Of a stretch of 5,566 nt of DNA, positions 1 through 5,566 are shown one piece after another. Under the pieces are notes generated by a model, which was given only the letters and a program-made list of their open reading frames with translations, was not told the DNA's origin and ran no database searches. Origin of the DNA: Pseudomonadota bacterium (GTDB lineage: Bacteria; Pseudomonadota; Gammaproteobacteria; Xanthomonadales; Xanthomonadaceae). The stretch covers positions 1-5,566 of the forward strand of contig JAEXRB010000182.1 in assembly GCA_023438325.1 (NCBI GenBank), given 5' to 3'. A program made the position numbers and the translations under genes. Numbering within the stretch: position 1 is the first letter of the stretch; each line of letters opens with the position of its first letter.

Positions 1-1
1 G

Positions 2-190
2 GATGTGACGATCGAGCGCTTCGAGAAAAACCCGGACGGCAGCTACGCAATTGCCGGGAGTTTCCGTGCCACCCGGGTGCCTGCTTCGAATATGGCGAAA
101 AAGCTCAAGGGCCAGACCTTGCCGCAGGCCGAGGGCCGATTCGATTACGCCGCACTGCCGCTCAAGCAGATGCCGAAAATCGGGCAATGA
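2..190 (+). CDS. 3' end of an unrecognised protein gene (partial)
   Basis: This is the last 62 codons of a gene that starts before the window. The frame is open from base 2 and stops with TGA at 188-190. The visible C-terminus alternates charged and hydrophobic residues in a beta-strand-like way (for example SYAIAGSFRATRVPA), then has a basic stretch around MAKKLKGQ and ends in QMPKIGQ. Codon third positions are mostly G or C, as expected for a real gene here. I do not recognise the family, and the N-terminal part that might show a signal peptide or domain is missing. The GTG at base 5 is an internal valine codon in all likelihood, not the start. The gene is convergent with the YciI-family gene, only 15 bp separate their stop codons, and I see no clear terminator hairpin between them. 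Confidence 0.7.
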   Translation, partial: DVTIERFEKNPDGSYAIAGSFRATRVPASNMAKKLKGQTLPQAEGRFDYAALPLKQMPKIGQ

Positions 191-205
191 GGTCGGCAGC
201 ACCGC

Positions 206-694
206 TCAGTGGGATTTCTTCGCGATCCTGCCGTGCAGGTCGTTGACGGTCATCAGCGCGGCGCTGCCGTAATAGGTGTGAAGATCCGCCACCATCTCGC
301 CCTTTTCGATCACCGGATCGGTGGCGACGAGGCGGCGGGCTTCTTCGATGTCCTTCGTTGCCAGCACGAAAATGCCGCGCCGGCCTTCCACGCCGTCCAG
401 CGGCCCGGCGAGCACGAGTTTGCCCTCGTCTGCCAGTCGTTTCATGTTGGCGAAATGCCCTTGGAACATGCTTGTTCGCTCCTCGCCCGCAGGCACCGGC
501 GTGGGGCCGCTGCGCAGGATCACCAGCACGTAGGCGCGCATGCCGTAATCGTCCGCGCCGAGTGAGCGGGCGAGGGCTTCGTCATAGTTGGGGCGAGGCG
601 AGGCTTCCGTATTTGCAGCCGAATCGGATGCGTGTGCGGCGATGTGCCAGGGCAGCAGCGCGGTGGCGAGCAGGACAGGCAATTTCCGGATCAT
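206..694 (-). CDS. YciI-family protein with Sec signal peptide
   Basis: This encodes a 162-residue protein. Residues 1-22 form a classical Sec signal peptide: MIRK, a hydrophobic core, then AHA before SDSA. There is no lipobox cysteine, so the mature protein should be a soluble periplasmic or secreted domain of about 140 residues. Residues 54-147 match the YCII (ferredoxin-like, DGPF/YciI) fold. They include the characteristic histidine (H80 in FQGHFANMKRLADEGKLVLAGPL region), the G-K-L-x-x-A-G-P turn (91-98) and the aspartate of TDPVIEKGE (D126), the His/Asp pair proposed as the family's active site. The biochemical role of most YciI proteins is unknown, so no reaction is assigned. The ATG at 694 is chosen over an upstream in-frame start at 841 because it begins the signal peptide and has GGAG 7 nt ahead. 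The gene lies 68 nt downstream of the kinase on the same strand with no terminator visible, so co-transcription is plausible. Confidence 0.88.
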   Translation of the reverse strand: MIRKLPVLLATALLPWHIAAHASDSAANTEASPRPNYDEALARSLGADDYGMRAYVLVILRSGPTPVPAGEERTSMFQGHFANMKRLADEGKLVLAGPLDGVEGRRGIFVLATKDIEEARRLVATDPVIEKGEMVADLHTYYGSAALMTVNDLHGRIAKKSH

Positions 695-701
695 GACGCG
701 G

Positions 702-705
702 CTCC
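702..705 (-). promoter_or_regulatory. Shine-Dalgarno GGAG of the YciI-family gene
   Basis: GGAG on the minus strand sits 7 nt before the ATG at 694. It decides the start in favour of the signal-peptide methionine, and against the longer open frame that begins at 841 and would overlap the end of the kinase gene. Confidence 0.7.
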
Positions 706-714
706 ATGGAGGAA

Positions 715-724
715 ATGCCGGCAT
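715..724. repeat. 10-bp perfect palindrome in the kinase-YciI gap
   Basis: ATGCCGGCAT is a perfect 10-bp palindrome lying between the kinase stop and the Shine-Dalgarno site of the YciI-family gene. With no loop and no following T-run it is not a terminator. It could be a small operator or chance, since GC-rich palindromes of this length are common. Confidence 0.3.
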
Positions 725-762
725 CGTAATCCTCGTGCCGCCGTGTGCGGAACGGGCGCTGT

Positions 763-3162
763 TCAGTGCCGAAGGGCGTGTTCCAGGGTTTCGATGCGGG
801 CGCGCATGGCATCGTGTTCCGTACCGCTGCGTGGCAGCCATTGGCGGGCGGTTTCCAGAGCCTCACGGGCCAGTGCGAGGTTGTCGAGGCGGTGATGGCT
901 TTCGGCCCGCGTCAGTGCGGCGCGCAGGTGCAGCGTGGCGGGCAGGGTACGGGTGTCTTCGGCGGAGAACTCGAACAAAGTGTCGAGTGCGTCGGTGGGG
1001 CGATGCAGCGCCAGCAGCAGCTCGGCGCGGGTGATGCGCGCCGATTGGGTCAGTGGGCTGGCCGAGCCGGCGTGCGTGAGCGCCATGGCCTCGGCTTCGC
1101 CGGCATATTCGAACGCTTCGCCGTAGCGCTCCAGACGTTGCAGCACGCGGGCGGTGTTGCCGATCAGGGCGGCGGTTGCGGCCGAAGGGCCGAACAGGGT
1201 GCGGCGCAGTGCGAGGGCCTCGGAAAACGCCAGATGTGCGGCCGCGAAGTCGCCTTTGCGGAACTGTGCGGCGGCGAGGTTGTTGAGGGTATTGAGCGCG
1301 TCGTTGCCGTTGCCTAGATCGAGCGCGCGCCACAGCACCATCGCCTCCTGCGAAGCAGCGATGCCGTCGTCGATGCGCCCGGCCTGCACGTAGGCGGCAC
1401 CGAGGTTGGTGTAGAGCACGGCGGTTTCGAAGTGTTCGCGGCCGGAGCGTTGCAATCGCTGCGACAGCGCGGCTTCCAGTGTGGCCAGTGCGGCGGCGGC
1501 ATCGCCGTTTTCGCGTTGCAGGCGCGCCTGCAATGCGCGCGAGGTGAGCAGTACGTCGGCATGGCGCTCCGGTGCGGTTTGCCAGAATGTCTGCGCCTGT
1601 TCGAGCAGGTTCGTGGCCTCGTCGCGCTCGCCCATGCGGTGCTCTGCTTCTGCAAGGGTGAAGCGCACGTCGGCAGCCGCCACGGGGTCGGCGATGGCGT
1701 GCTCGAACGCCAGCCAGCGGCGCAGCAGCGGTTCGGCTGCGGCATAGTCGCCCAGATAGAAATGCAGCTCGCCGAGTGCCTTGAGTACCTGTGCATCGGT
1801 GGCCGGATCATCGGCAAAACTGGCTTGCACGCGGGCGGCGGCTTGGTCGAGCACCTGTTTGGCGGTAAGTGTTTCGCCGTCGCGGGCTTGCTGGCCGGCG
1901 TCGCGGAACATGTGCGCCAGATAGTCGCGCACGGCCTTGCTGCGGCGTGCTTCCATCTGCGCGATGTCGCGCTCGCGCAGGGCTTCCTGCCGGGCCAGCG
2001 AGATGGCGGTAAGTGCGCCGATCAGGCCGGCAAATATCAGGGCGGTGATGCCGGCAGCGAGCCAGTAGCGTCGCAGGAAGCGCCGCAGGCGATAGCCGAA
2101 GGCATCGCCGCGCGCTGCAACCGGGGCATGCACGAGGTATCGGCGTACATCCTGCGCAAGCGCCTCCACCGAGGCATAGCGCGCCGCAGGTTCGGGGCGG
2201 AGCGCCTTGTGTGCGATGGCATCCAGATCGCCGCGCAGTTTTCTTGCGATGGACGAAGAAGGCGCGTGGGAACTGGGCGGCGGCGGCGGCCCGGCCTGCG
2301 CGCGTTGCAACAATGCGACGGGCCCGGAGCCGGCCAGTTCGCCCCATGGCGAGCGTTCGGTCAAAAGTTCGTGCAGCAGCAGGCCGAGCGCGTAGACATC
2401 GGTCAGGGTGCTCTGCTCGCCGCCAGCCAATTGTTCGGGAGCCGCGTATTGCGGGGTGAGGCGCAGCTCCCGGGTATCGCCGCTCTGGTCGTCGATCAGG
2501 CGCGCAATGCCGAAATCCAGCAACGCGGGCTGACCGTTGGCACGCACCATGATGTTGTCCGGCTTCAGATCGCGATGCACGATCAGGTGGCGGTGTGCGA
2601 ACGCCACCGCATCGCACACTTTCACGAACAGCGCCAGCCGCGCTTCCAGCGCCAGTGCGTGGTCGCGGCAATGGCGCATCAACGGCACGCCTTCGATGTA
2701 TTCCATCACCATGTAGGGTGCGCCGTCGGGCAGGTTTCCGGCATCGATCAGGCGTGCGATGTTGGGATGTTGCAGCCGCGCCAGCAGGTGCTGTTCGTGC
2801 AGCAGGCGCTTCGCATCGCCATGACCGTGATGACGGAGCAGCTTCATCGCGACCTGTTGCTCGAAGCGGCCATCGTTGCGCTCGCCCAGCCATACTTCGC
2901 CCATGCCGCCACGGCCGATCCGTCGCACCATGCGCCACGGGCCGATGGTGCGGCCGGTGTATTCGTCCGGTGTGGGCAGGGCTGATTCCAGGAAGCCTTC
3001 GGAAGCGGTGGCGGCATGCAGCAGTTCACGGACTTCCTCGCGCAGTGCGGCGTCGGTGCAGGCGCTATCGAGGAAGGCGCCGCGCTCGGCGGCAGGCAGT
3101 TCGAGCGCGGCGTCGAACAGGGCTTCGACTTTCGCGAAGCGTTCGGCGGCGCGCGTGCTCAT
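763..3162 (-). CDS. Transmembrane Ser/Thr protein kinase with C-terminal TPR sensor domain (PknS/PknT-like)
   Basis: This encodes 799 residues. Residues 1-68 are the leader common to such kinases (KVEALFDAALELPAAERGAF). The protein kinase domain spans about 76-345 and all catalytic landmarks are present: glycine loop GRGGMGEV (83-90), VAMK lysine K107, a likely alpha-C glutamate E123, HRDLKPDN (196-203, catalytic D198), DFG (216-218), APE (241-243) and the alpha-F aspartate D255. The arginine before D198 makes it an RD kinase that may depend on activation-loop phosphorylation. A basic stretch (RYRLRRFLRRY-like) precedes one membrane helix at about 366-390. The rest, about 430-790, holds roughly eight TPR-like helical pairs (for example 459-492, 577-610 and 619-654) and should lie in the periplasm. 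The start codon overlaps the sigma factor stop as ATGA, implying translational coupling; AAGGA lies 11 nt upstream. By analogy with EcfK/PknS and EcfP/PknT, its likely substrate is the sigma factor encoded just before it. The stimulus is unknown. Confidence 0.93.
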   Translation of the reverse strand: MSTRAAERFAKVEALFDAALELPAAERGAFLDSACTDAALREEVRELLHAATASEGFLESALPTPDEYTGRTIGPWRMVRRIGRGGMGEVWLGERNDGRFEQQVAMKLLRHHGHGDAKRLLHEQHLLARLQHPNIARLIDAGNLPDGAPYMVMEYIEGVPLMRHCRDHALALEARLALFVKVCDAVAFAHRHLIVHRDLKPDNIMVRANGQPALLDFGIARLIDDQSGDTRELRLTPQYAAPEQLAGGEQSTLTDVYALGLLLHELLTERSPWGELAGSGPVALLQRAQAGPPPPPSSHAPSSSIARKLRGDLDAIAHKALRPEPAARYASVEALAQDVRRYLVHAPVAARGDAFGYRLRRFLRRYWLAAGITALIFAGLIGALTAISLARQEALRERDIAQMEARRSKAVRDYLAHMFRDAGQQARDGETLTAKQVLDQAAARVQASFADDPATDAQVLKALGELHFYLGDYAAAEPLLRRWLAFEHAIADPVAAADVRFTLAEAEHRMGERDEATNLLEQAQTFWQTAPERHADVLLTSRALQARLQRENGDAAAALATLEAALSQRLQRSGREHFETAVLYTNLGAAYVQAGRIDDGIAASQEAMVLWRALDLGNGNDALNTLNNLAAAQFRKGDFAAAHLAFSEALALRRTLFGPSAATAALIGNTARVLQRLERYGEAFEYAGEAEAMALTHAGSASPLTQSARITRAELLLALHRPTDALDTLFEFSAEDTRTLPATLHLRAALTRAESHHRLDNLALAREALETARQWLPRSGTEHDAMRARIETLEHALRH

Positions 3163-3734
3163 GCCGGCACGGATCCTTCATCGCCGGCCTGTTCGCCCAG
3201 CTCGCGATACAGCCAGGCGCGTGCCTTGATCCAGTCACGCCGCACGGTGCGATCGGTGATGCCGAGCGCGCGCGCGGTTTCAGCTTCGCTGTAGCCGGCG
3301 AAAAAGCGGCACTCCACCACGTGGGCCAGACGCGGGCTCAATTGCGCGAGTCGCTCCAGGGCTTCGTTCACTATGAGGATTTGCTCGTCTGCGGCGTCCG
3401 CCGCGTCGATGCTTTCGTCCAGACTCAAGGGCGACTGGCCGCTGTTGCGCTTGGCTGTGCGGCGCATTTCCGCATCGCCTACCAGCACTTGCCGCATCGC
3501 CAGTGCGGCGGTGGCGAGGAAATGTTGCTCACTGCTCCACGTCGGTGCGCGTTGCAGCTTCAGCCAGGCTTCGCTGATCAATGCCGTGGTGCACAGCGTG
3601 GCACCGGCGCCGACCCGGAAGCGCTCGCGGCGCGCGATGCGGCGCAGGTCGCCATAGAACAACTCCATCAAGGCGCGCAGGCCCGGATCATCGGCGGCGG
3701 GGCGGAAGGAGGGCTGCGGAGCATCCGAAGTCAT
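3159..3734 (-). CDS. ECF sigma factor, TIGR02999/ECF43 type, likely kinase-regulated
   Basis: This encodes a 191-residue ECF-type sigma factor. Region 2 covers about residues 20-95 (ALMELFYGDLRRIARRE, then SEAWLKLQ and HFLATAALAMRQVLVGDAE). Region 4 covers about 122-178, with the helix-turn-helix around AETARALGITDRTVRRDWIK that would read the -35 element. The pattern is that of the TIGR02999 (Sig-70_X6) subfamily, equivalent to ECF43, whose genes are typically paired with Ser/Thr kinases. In region 2.2, where most ECF factors have DAED, this protein has C48-T49-T50-A51, with no acidic residue. No anti-sigma gene is visible. The ATG at 3734 is preferred over an in-frame GTG at 3788: the 18 extra codons have weak GC3 (about 10 of 18), and the longer form would leave only 30 bp before the divergent gene. 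The stop overlaps the kinase start by 4 nt. Confidence 0.92.
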   Translation of the reverse strand: MTSDAPQPSFRPAADDPGLRALMELFYGDLRRIARRERFRVGAGATLCTTALISEAWLKLQRAPTWSSEQHFLATAALAMRQVLVGDAEMRRTAKRNSGQSPLSLDESIDAADAADEQILIVNEALERLAQLSPRLAHVVECRFFAGYSEAETARALGITDRTVRRDWIKARAWLYRELGEQAGDEGSVPA

Positions 3735-3741
3735 GCCGACA

Positions 3742-3750
3742 AGTTTAGCA
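3742..3750 (-). promoter_or_regulatory. Possible extended -10 promoter for the sigma-kinase operon (leaderless)
   Basis: On the minus strand TGCTAAACT resembles an extended -10 element (TGnTATAAT); its hexamer TAAACT matches the consensus at four of six positions. It ends 7 nt before the ATG at 3734, so transcription would begin at or next to the start codon. The hexamer 17 nt further upstream (GAAAAA) is a poor -35. There is also no Shine-Dalgarno sequence before 3734, which fits a leaderless message. This is weak, sequence-only evidence. Confidence 0.3.
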
Positions 3751-3808
3751 ATGCCCCTGTCCGGTTTTTCCGCAGTCTCCTGTTTCACCGCCCATCACGC
3801 CCCATTCC

Positions 3809-3812
3809 GGAG
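3809..3812 (+). promoter_or_regulatory. Shine-Dalgarno GGAG of the beta-helix protein gene
   Basis: GGAG lies 6 nt before the ATG at 3819. It fixes the start at the signal peptide and argues against the much longer open frame that extends upstream to 2595 through the sigma and kinase genes on the opposite strand. Confidence 0.75.
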
Positions 3813-3818
3813 ACTGCC

Positions 3819-5279
3819 ATGCGTTTCGTACTCGCTTTCGTACTGTTGCTGGCCGTTCAGGCCCAGGCTGCCACGTTCACCGTTACCAACACTGCCGACA
3901 GTGGTGCGGGGTCGTTGCGGCAGGCGCTGATCGATGCAGGTGTCGATACCTCGTTTCCGCGTGTTGTCCAGTTTGGCTCGGCGTTCCCGCAGGGCGGCGT
4001 CATCGAGTTGCAAACCACACTGCCCACATGGTCGAACGACATTTTGAAAATCGAGGGCAATGGGCGTATGCCGGTGCTGGATGGCCGCAACGCGGTGCGC
4101 ATCCTCGTGGTGGCGGCGGGAACGCGCGAAATCACGCTGCGTGGCCTGACGTTCCGGCGCGGACGCTCTACCGCAGCGGCGGGCGGCTGCCTGTGGCATC
4201 AATCCACTACCGCCAGCACCGATCTTCTCGTGTTCGACACGCGCTTTGAAGACTGCAAGGCGGTCGCCAGTCAGGGCAATGCCTATGGCGGTGCGATTGC
4301 CTGGGTCAGCCCCGACAGCACCGTATTCATCTACGACAGCCTCTTCACCGGCAATGCCGCCGGCGTGATTGGCAACAGCAGCCTGAAGGAAGCGTTCGGC
4401 GGCGCGGTCCTGCTCGATGGCCGACGCGTGGAGATCGTCGGCACGCGCTTTTCCGGCAATACCGTGGAGCGCGTCGGCGGCGTGGTGCAGGGGCTGGGTG
4501 GAGCTGTGTATGTGGGAGTCACGTTCTCGGCGCTGCTGCGCGACGTGGAGTTCCAGTCCAATCGCGTGGTCGATGCCGCTGCCGGCGGCGTCCTGTCGGC
4601 GGGCGGTGCGGTGGCGCTGGCGTGTCTGGAAAGCGATTGCACGCTCGACATCACCAATGCGGGTTTCATCGACAACGCCGTTTCCGGCAATGGCATCGGC
4701 GGCGGGGCGCTTGTCACACAAGGTGGTCGCCTCGCCCTGCTCAATGCCAGCTTCAGCGGCAACCGGGTTGGCGACAATGGCACGGGTGGCGCGCTTTTCG
4801 CATTGCCAGGCGAACTGCGTGCCCGCCACCTGAGCTTCAAGGACAACGACGCCGCCATCGGTGCGCATCTGGCGATGAGCGGGGTGAATGTCACGCAATG
4901 GGCATGGTCGCTGCTCGGCCCTGTTGCCGAAGGTTCGGGCCCGGCCTGCGGATTCGGTAGCACCACGATGGATGGGCCGGGCGTGGCCAATCTGTTCGAG
5001 AGCGATTGTGGCCTGCTTTCCGCATCCGGCGGTGTGATAGGTCCGGTCGGTCTTCTTGCGTTGAACTATTCATTCTTCCCCGCCACCCTGGTGCCTGGTG
5101 CGGGATCGTCTGCGATCGATCCGGCGGTTTCGCAGAGCGACTGCTTCACGCTATTTGATGCGCGCGGCATAGTGCGCCCGCAGGACGGGGATGGCGATGG
5201 CATCAGTCGTTGTGATGCAGGAGCTTTCGAAGTGCAGTCGTCCGGGATTTTTTCCGATGGTTTCGAGGCTTCGCCATGA
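3819..5279 (+). CDS. Secreted right-handed beta-helix (choice-of-anchor Q-like) protein with IFSDGFE C-terminal tail
   Basis: This encodes 486 residues. Residues 1-17 are a Sec signal peptide (MRFVLAFVLLLAVQAQA). The mature start TFTVTNTADSGAGSLRQAL (19-37) resembles the CSLREA-type N-terminal motif seen on secreted beta-helix proteins. From about 75 to 345 there are imperfect coils of a parallel beta-helix, marked by recurring F-x-x-N turns and GGA strands: LFTGNA (176-181), GGAV (194-197), RFSGNT (210-215), GGAV (227-230), FIDNAV (283-288), GGGALVT (294-300), SFSGNR (311-316) and GGAL (323-326). The end holds the choice-of-anchor Q pattern, with SAIDPA near 431, ARG-IVRPQDGDGDG (448-461) and RCDAGAFEV (464-472), then GIFSDGFEASP. 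Six or more cysteines in the C-terminal half suggest disulfides outside the cytoplasm. Such proteins are predicted surface or secreted proteins, adhesins or polysaccharide-active; no catalytic site is recognisable, so function is unassigned. It is transcribed divergently from the sigma-kinase operon. Confidence 0.88.
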   Translation: MRFVLAFVLLLAVQAQAATFTVTNTADSGAGSLRQALIDAGVDTSFPRVVQFGSAFPQGGVIELQTTLPTWSNDILKIEGNGRMPVLDGRNAVRILVVAAGTREITLRGLTFRRGRSTAAAGGCLWHQSTTASTDLLVFDTRFEDCKAVASQGNAYGGAIAWVSPDSTVFIYDSLFTGNAAGVIGNSSLKEAFGGAVLLDGRRVEIVGTRFSGNTVERVGGVVQGLGGAVYVGVTFSALLRDVEFQSNRVVDAAAGGVLSAGGAVALACLESDCTLDITNAGFIDNAVSGNGIGGGALVTQGGRLALLNASFSGNRVGDNGTGGALFALPGELRARHLSFKDNDAAIGAHLAMSGVNVTQWAWSLLGPVAEGSGPACGFGSTTMDGPGVANLFESDCGLLSASGGVIGPVGLLALNYSFFPATLVPGAGSSAIDPAVSQSDCFTLFDARGIVRPQDGDGDGISRCDAGAFEVQSSGIFSDGFEASP

Positions 5280-5291
5280 TGCGTTGAACGT

Positions 5292-5315
5292 CGCAACGTG
5301 CGGCAAGCCGTTGCG
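5292..5315. repeat. Inverted repeat: 7-bp stem, 10-nt loop, after the beta-helix gene
   Basis: CGCAACG (5292-5298) and CGTTGCG (5309-5315) pair perfectly around a 10-nt loop. An upstream CGTTG (5282-5286) can also pair with CAACG (5294-5298), giving a mutually exclusive hairpin. No T-run follows, so this is not a typical intrinsic terminator. It lies in the gap before the second sigma gene and could be a weak terminator, an mRNA structure or chance. Confidence 0.4.
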
Positions 5316-5372
5316 TCAATGTCATTTCGGGCACGTTATGCTGCTGCATCATTGTCTGTCTCAGTGGCCAGC

Positions 5373-5566
5373 ATGCAGCACCACATTTTCCACGCTCTGC
5401 GGAGGCGTGCCACGAAGCTGGTCGCAACACCTGATGATGCCGAAGATCTGGTGCAGGAAACATTGCTGGCCGGATGGTTGGCCGGGCGCACGGATGCGGC
5501 GTTCCTGCAGGGTGTTTTGCGGAAACAGGCGGCGATGGCGTGGCGCAGTGCGGGGAGGCGAGGTGC
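5373..5566 (+). CDS. ECF-type sigma-70 factor, N-terminal part (truncated by window edge)
   Basis: An open frame runs off the right edge. From the ATG at 5373 the 64 complete codons visible give an N-terminal helix (IFHALRRRATKLVA), then TPDDAEDLVQETLLAGWLAG, the canonical sigma-70 region 2.1-2.2 with an intact DAED motif that contacts RNA polymerase beta-prime, then FLQGVLRKQAAMAWRSAGRR, matching the region 2.3-2.4 helix used in -10 melting. Region 4 lies beyond the window. The start is uncertain: in-frame alternatives are ATG 5319 and GTG 5298 or 5364, and none has a good Shine-Dalgarno. 5373 is preferred because the codons before it have low GC3 (about 6 of 17 from 5322), while later codons have the normal bias. 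The gene follows the beta-helix gene on the same strand after 93 nt. It is clearly a different sigma subgroup from the one at 3159-3734. Confidence 0.8.
   Translation, partial: MQHHIFHALRRRATKLVATPDDAEDLVQETLLAGWLAGRTDAAFLQGVLRKQAAMAWRSAGRRG

Larger units (their letters stand above)
3735..3818. promoter_or_regulatory. Divergent intergenic region between the sigma operon and the beta-helix gene
   Basis: These 84 bp separate the two divergent starts (ATG 3734 minus strand, ATG 3819 plus strand) and must hold promoter signals for both directions unless transcription starts further out. The stretch is less GC-rich than its surroundings, with a T-run at 3765-3769. I see no convincing sigma-70 promoter on the plus strand, and no repeated or palindromic operator that I would trust. 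Confidence 0.5.

Noticed and set aside
191..205. Bidirectional terminator between the convergent stops at 190 and 206
   Set aside because: No hairpin with a T-run was found in or around this 15-bp gap.
695..841. N-terminal extension of the YciI-family protein to a start at 841
   Set aside because: The extra 49 residues would bury the signal peptide, overlap the kinase 3' end, and lack the good GGAG found before the ATG at 694.
2275..2300. GGC-rich run as a possible simple repeat
   Set aside because: It encodes the proline stretch (about residues 292-296) in a linker of the kinase C-lobe, which is proline-rich in this family. It is too short and imperfect to call a repeat element.
1432..2985. 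517-codon plus-strand open frame opposite the kinase gene
   Set aside because: It is antisense to a kinase with all catalytic motifs intact. Its translation is rich in Gln, Arg, Gly and Ala with no recognisable domain, signal or motif, as expected of a GC-rich shadow frame.
3735..3788. GTG start at 3788 for the ECF43-type sigma factor
   Set aside because: Low GC3, only a weak ribosome site and too little room for the divergent promoters. It is not fully excluded.
2595..3818. Upstream extension of the beta-helix open frame by 408 codons, giving an 894-residue protein
   Set aside because: The extension runs antisense through the sigma and kinase genes, which have full conserved motifs. The signal peptide and GGAG place the true start at 3819. 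The open frame is a product of high GC content.
3795..4898. 367-codon minus-strand open frame opposite the beta-helix gene
   Set aside because: It is the complement of a clear secreted beta-helix protein, with low-complexity shadow composition and no motif or ribosome site.

Overview
The window is GC-rich DNA, roughly two thirds G+C by eye, with strong GC3 bias in the real genes. It looks like a gammaproteobacterium of the Lysobacterales (Xanthomonadales), possibly Rhodanobacteraceae or Lysobacteraceae. Two things suggest this. One is an ECF sigma factor overlapping a serine/threonine kinase gene, an arrangement known from Xanthomonas (EcfK/PknS). The other is a secreted beta-helix protein ending in the 'IFSDGFE' tail that I associate with this order. 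The taxonomic call is inference from gene content.

Layout. At the left edge is the 3' end of an unrecognised plus-strand gene (to 190). Three minus-strand genes follow, read right to left: an ECF sigma factor of the TIGR02999/ECF43 type (3734-3159), a 799-residue transmembrane Ser/Thr kinase with a C-terminal TPR domain (3162-763, overlapping the sigma gene by ATGA), and a YciI-family protein with a Sec signal peptide (694-206), 68 nt downstream of the kinase. On the plus strand, 84 bp from the sigma start, is a 486-residue secreted right-handed beta-helix protein (3819-5279). After a 93-nt gap with a small hairpin, a second sigma factor of conventional ECF type begins (from about 5373) and runs off the right edge.

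How the genes may work together. The sigma/kinase pair reads as a one-operon signalling unit. The TPR domain would sense outside the inner membrane and the cytoplasmic kinase would phosphorylate the sigma factor. The sigma factor lacks the acidic DAED motif of region 2.2 and has Cys-Thr-Thr-Ala there, which fits the known scheme in which threonine phosphorylation supplies the missing negative charge. The second sigma factor keeps DAED and should not need that step. The divergent beta-helix protein is a plausible surface or secreted output, but no sequence evidence links it to either sigma factor.

I see no tRNA, rRNA, CRISPR array, insertion sequence or phage gene. The most interesting content is the kinase-gated sigma system and its companions. 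It is a variant of a described system, not a wholly new one.
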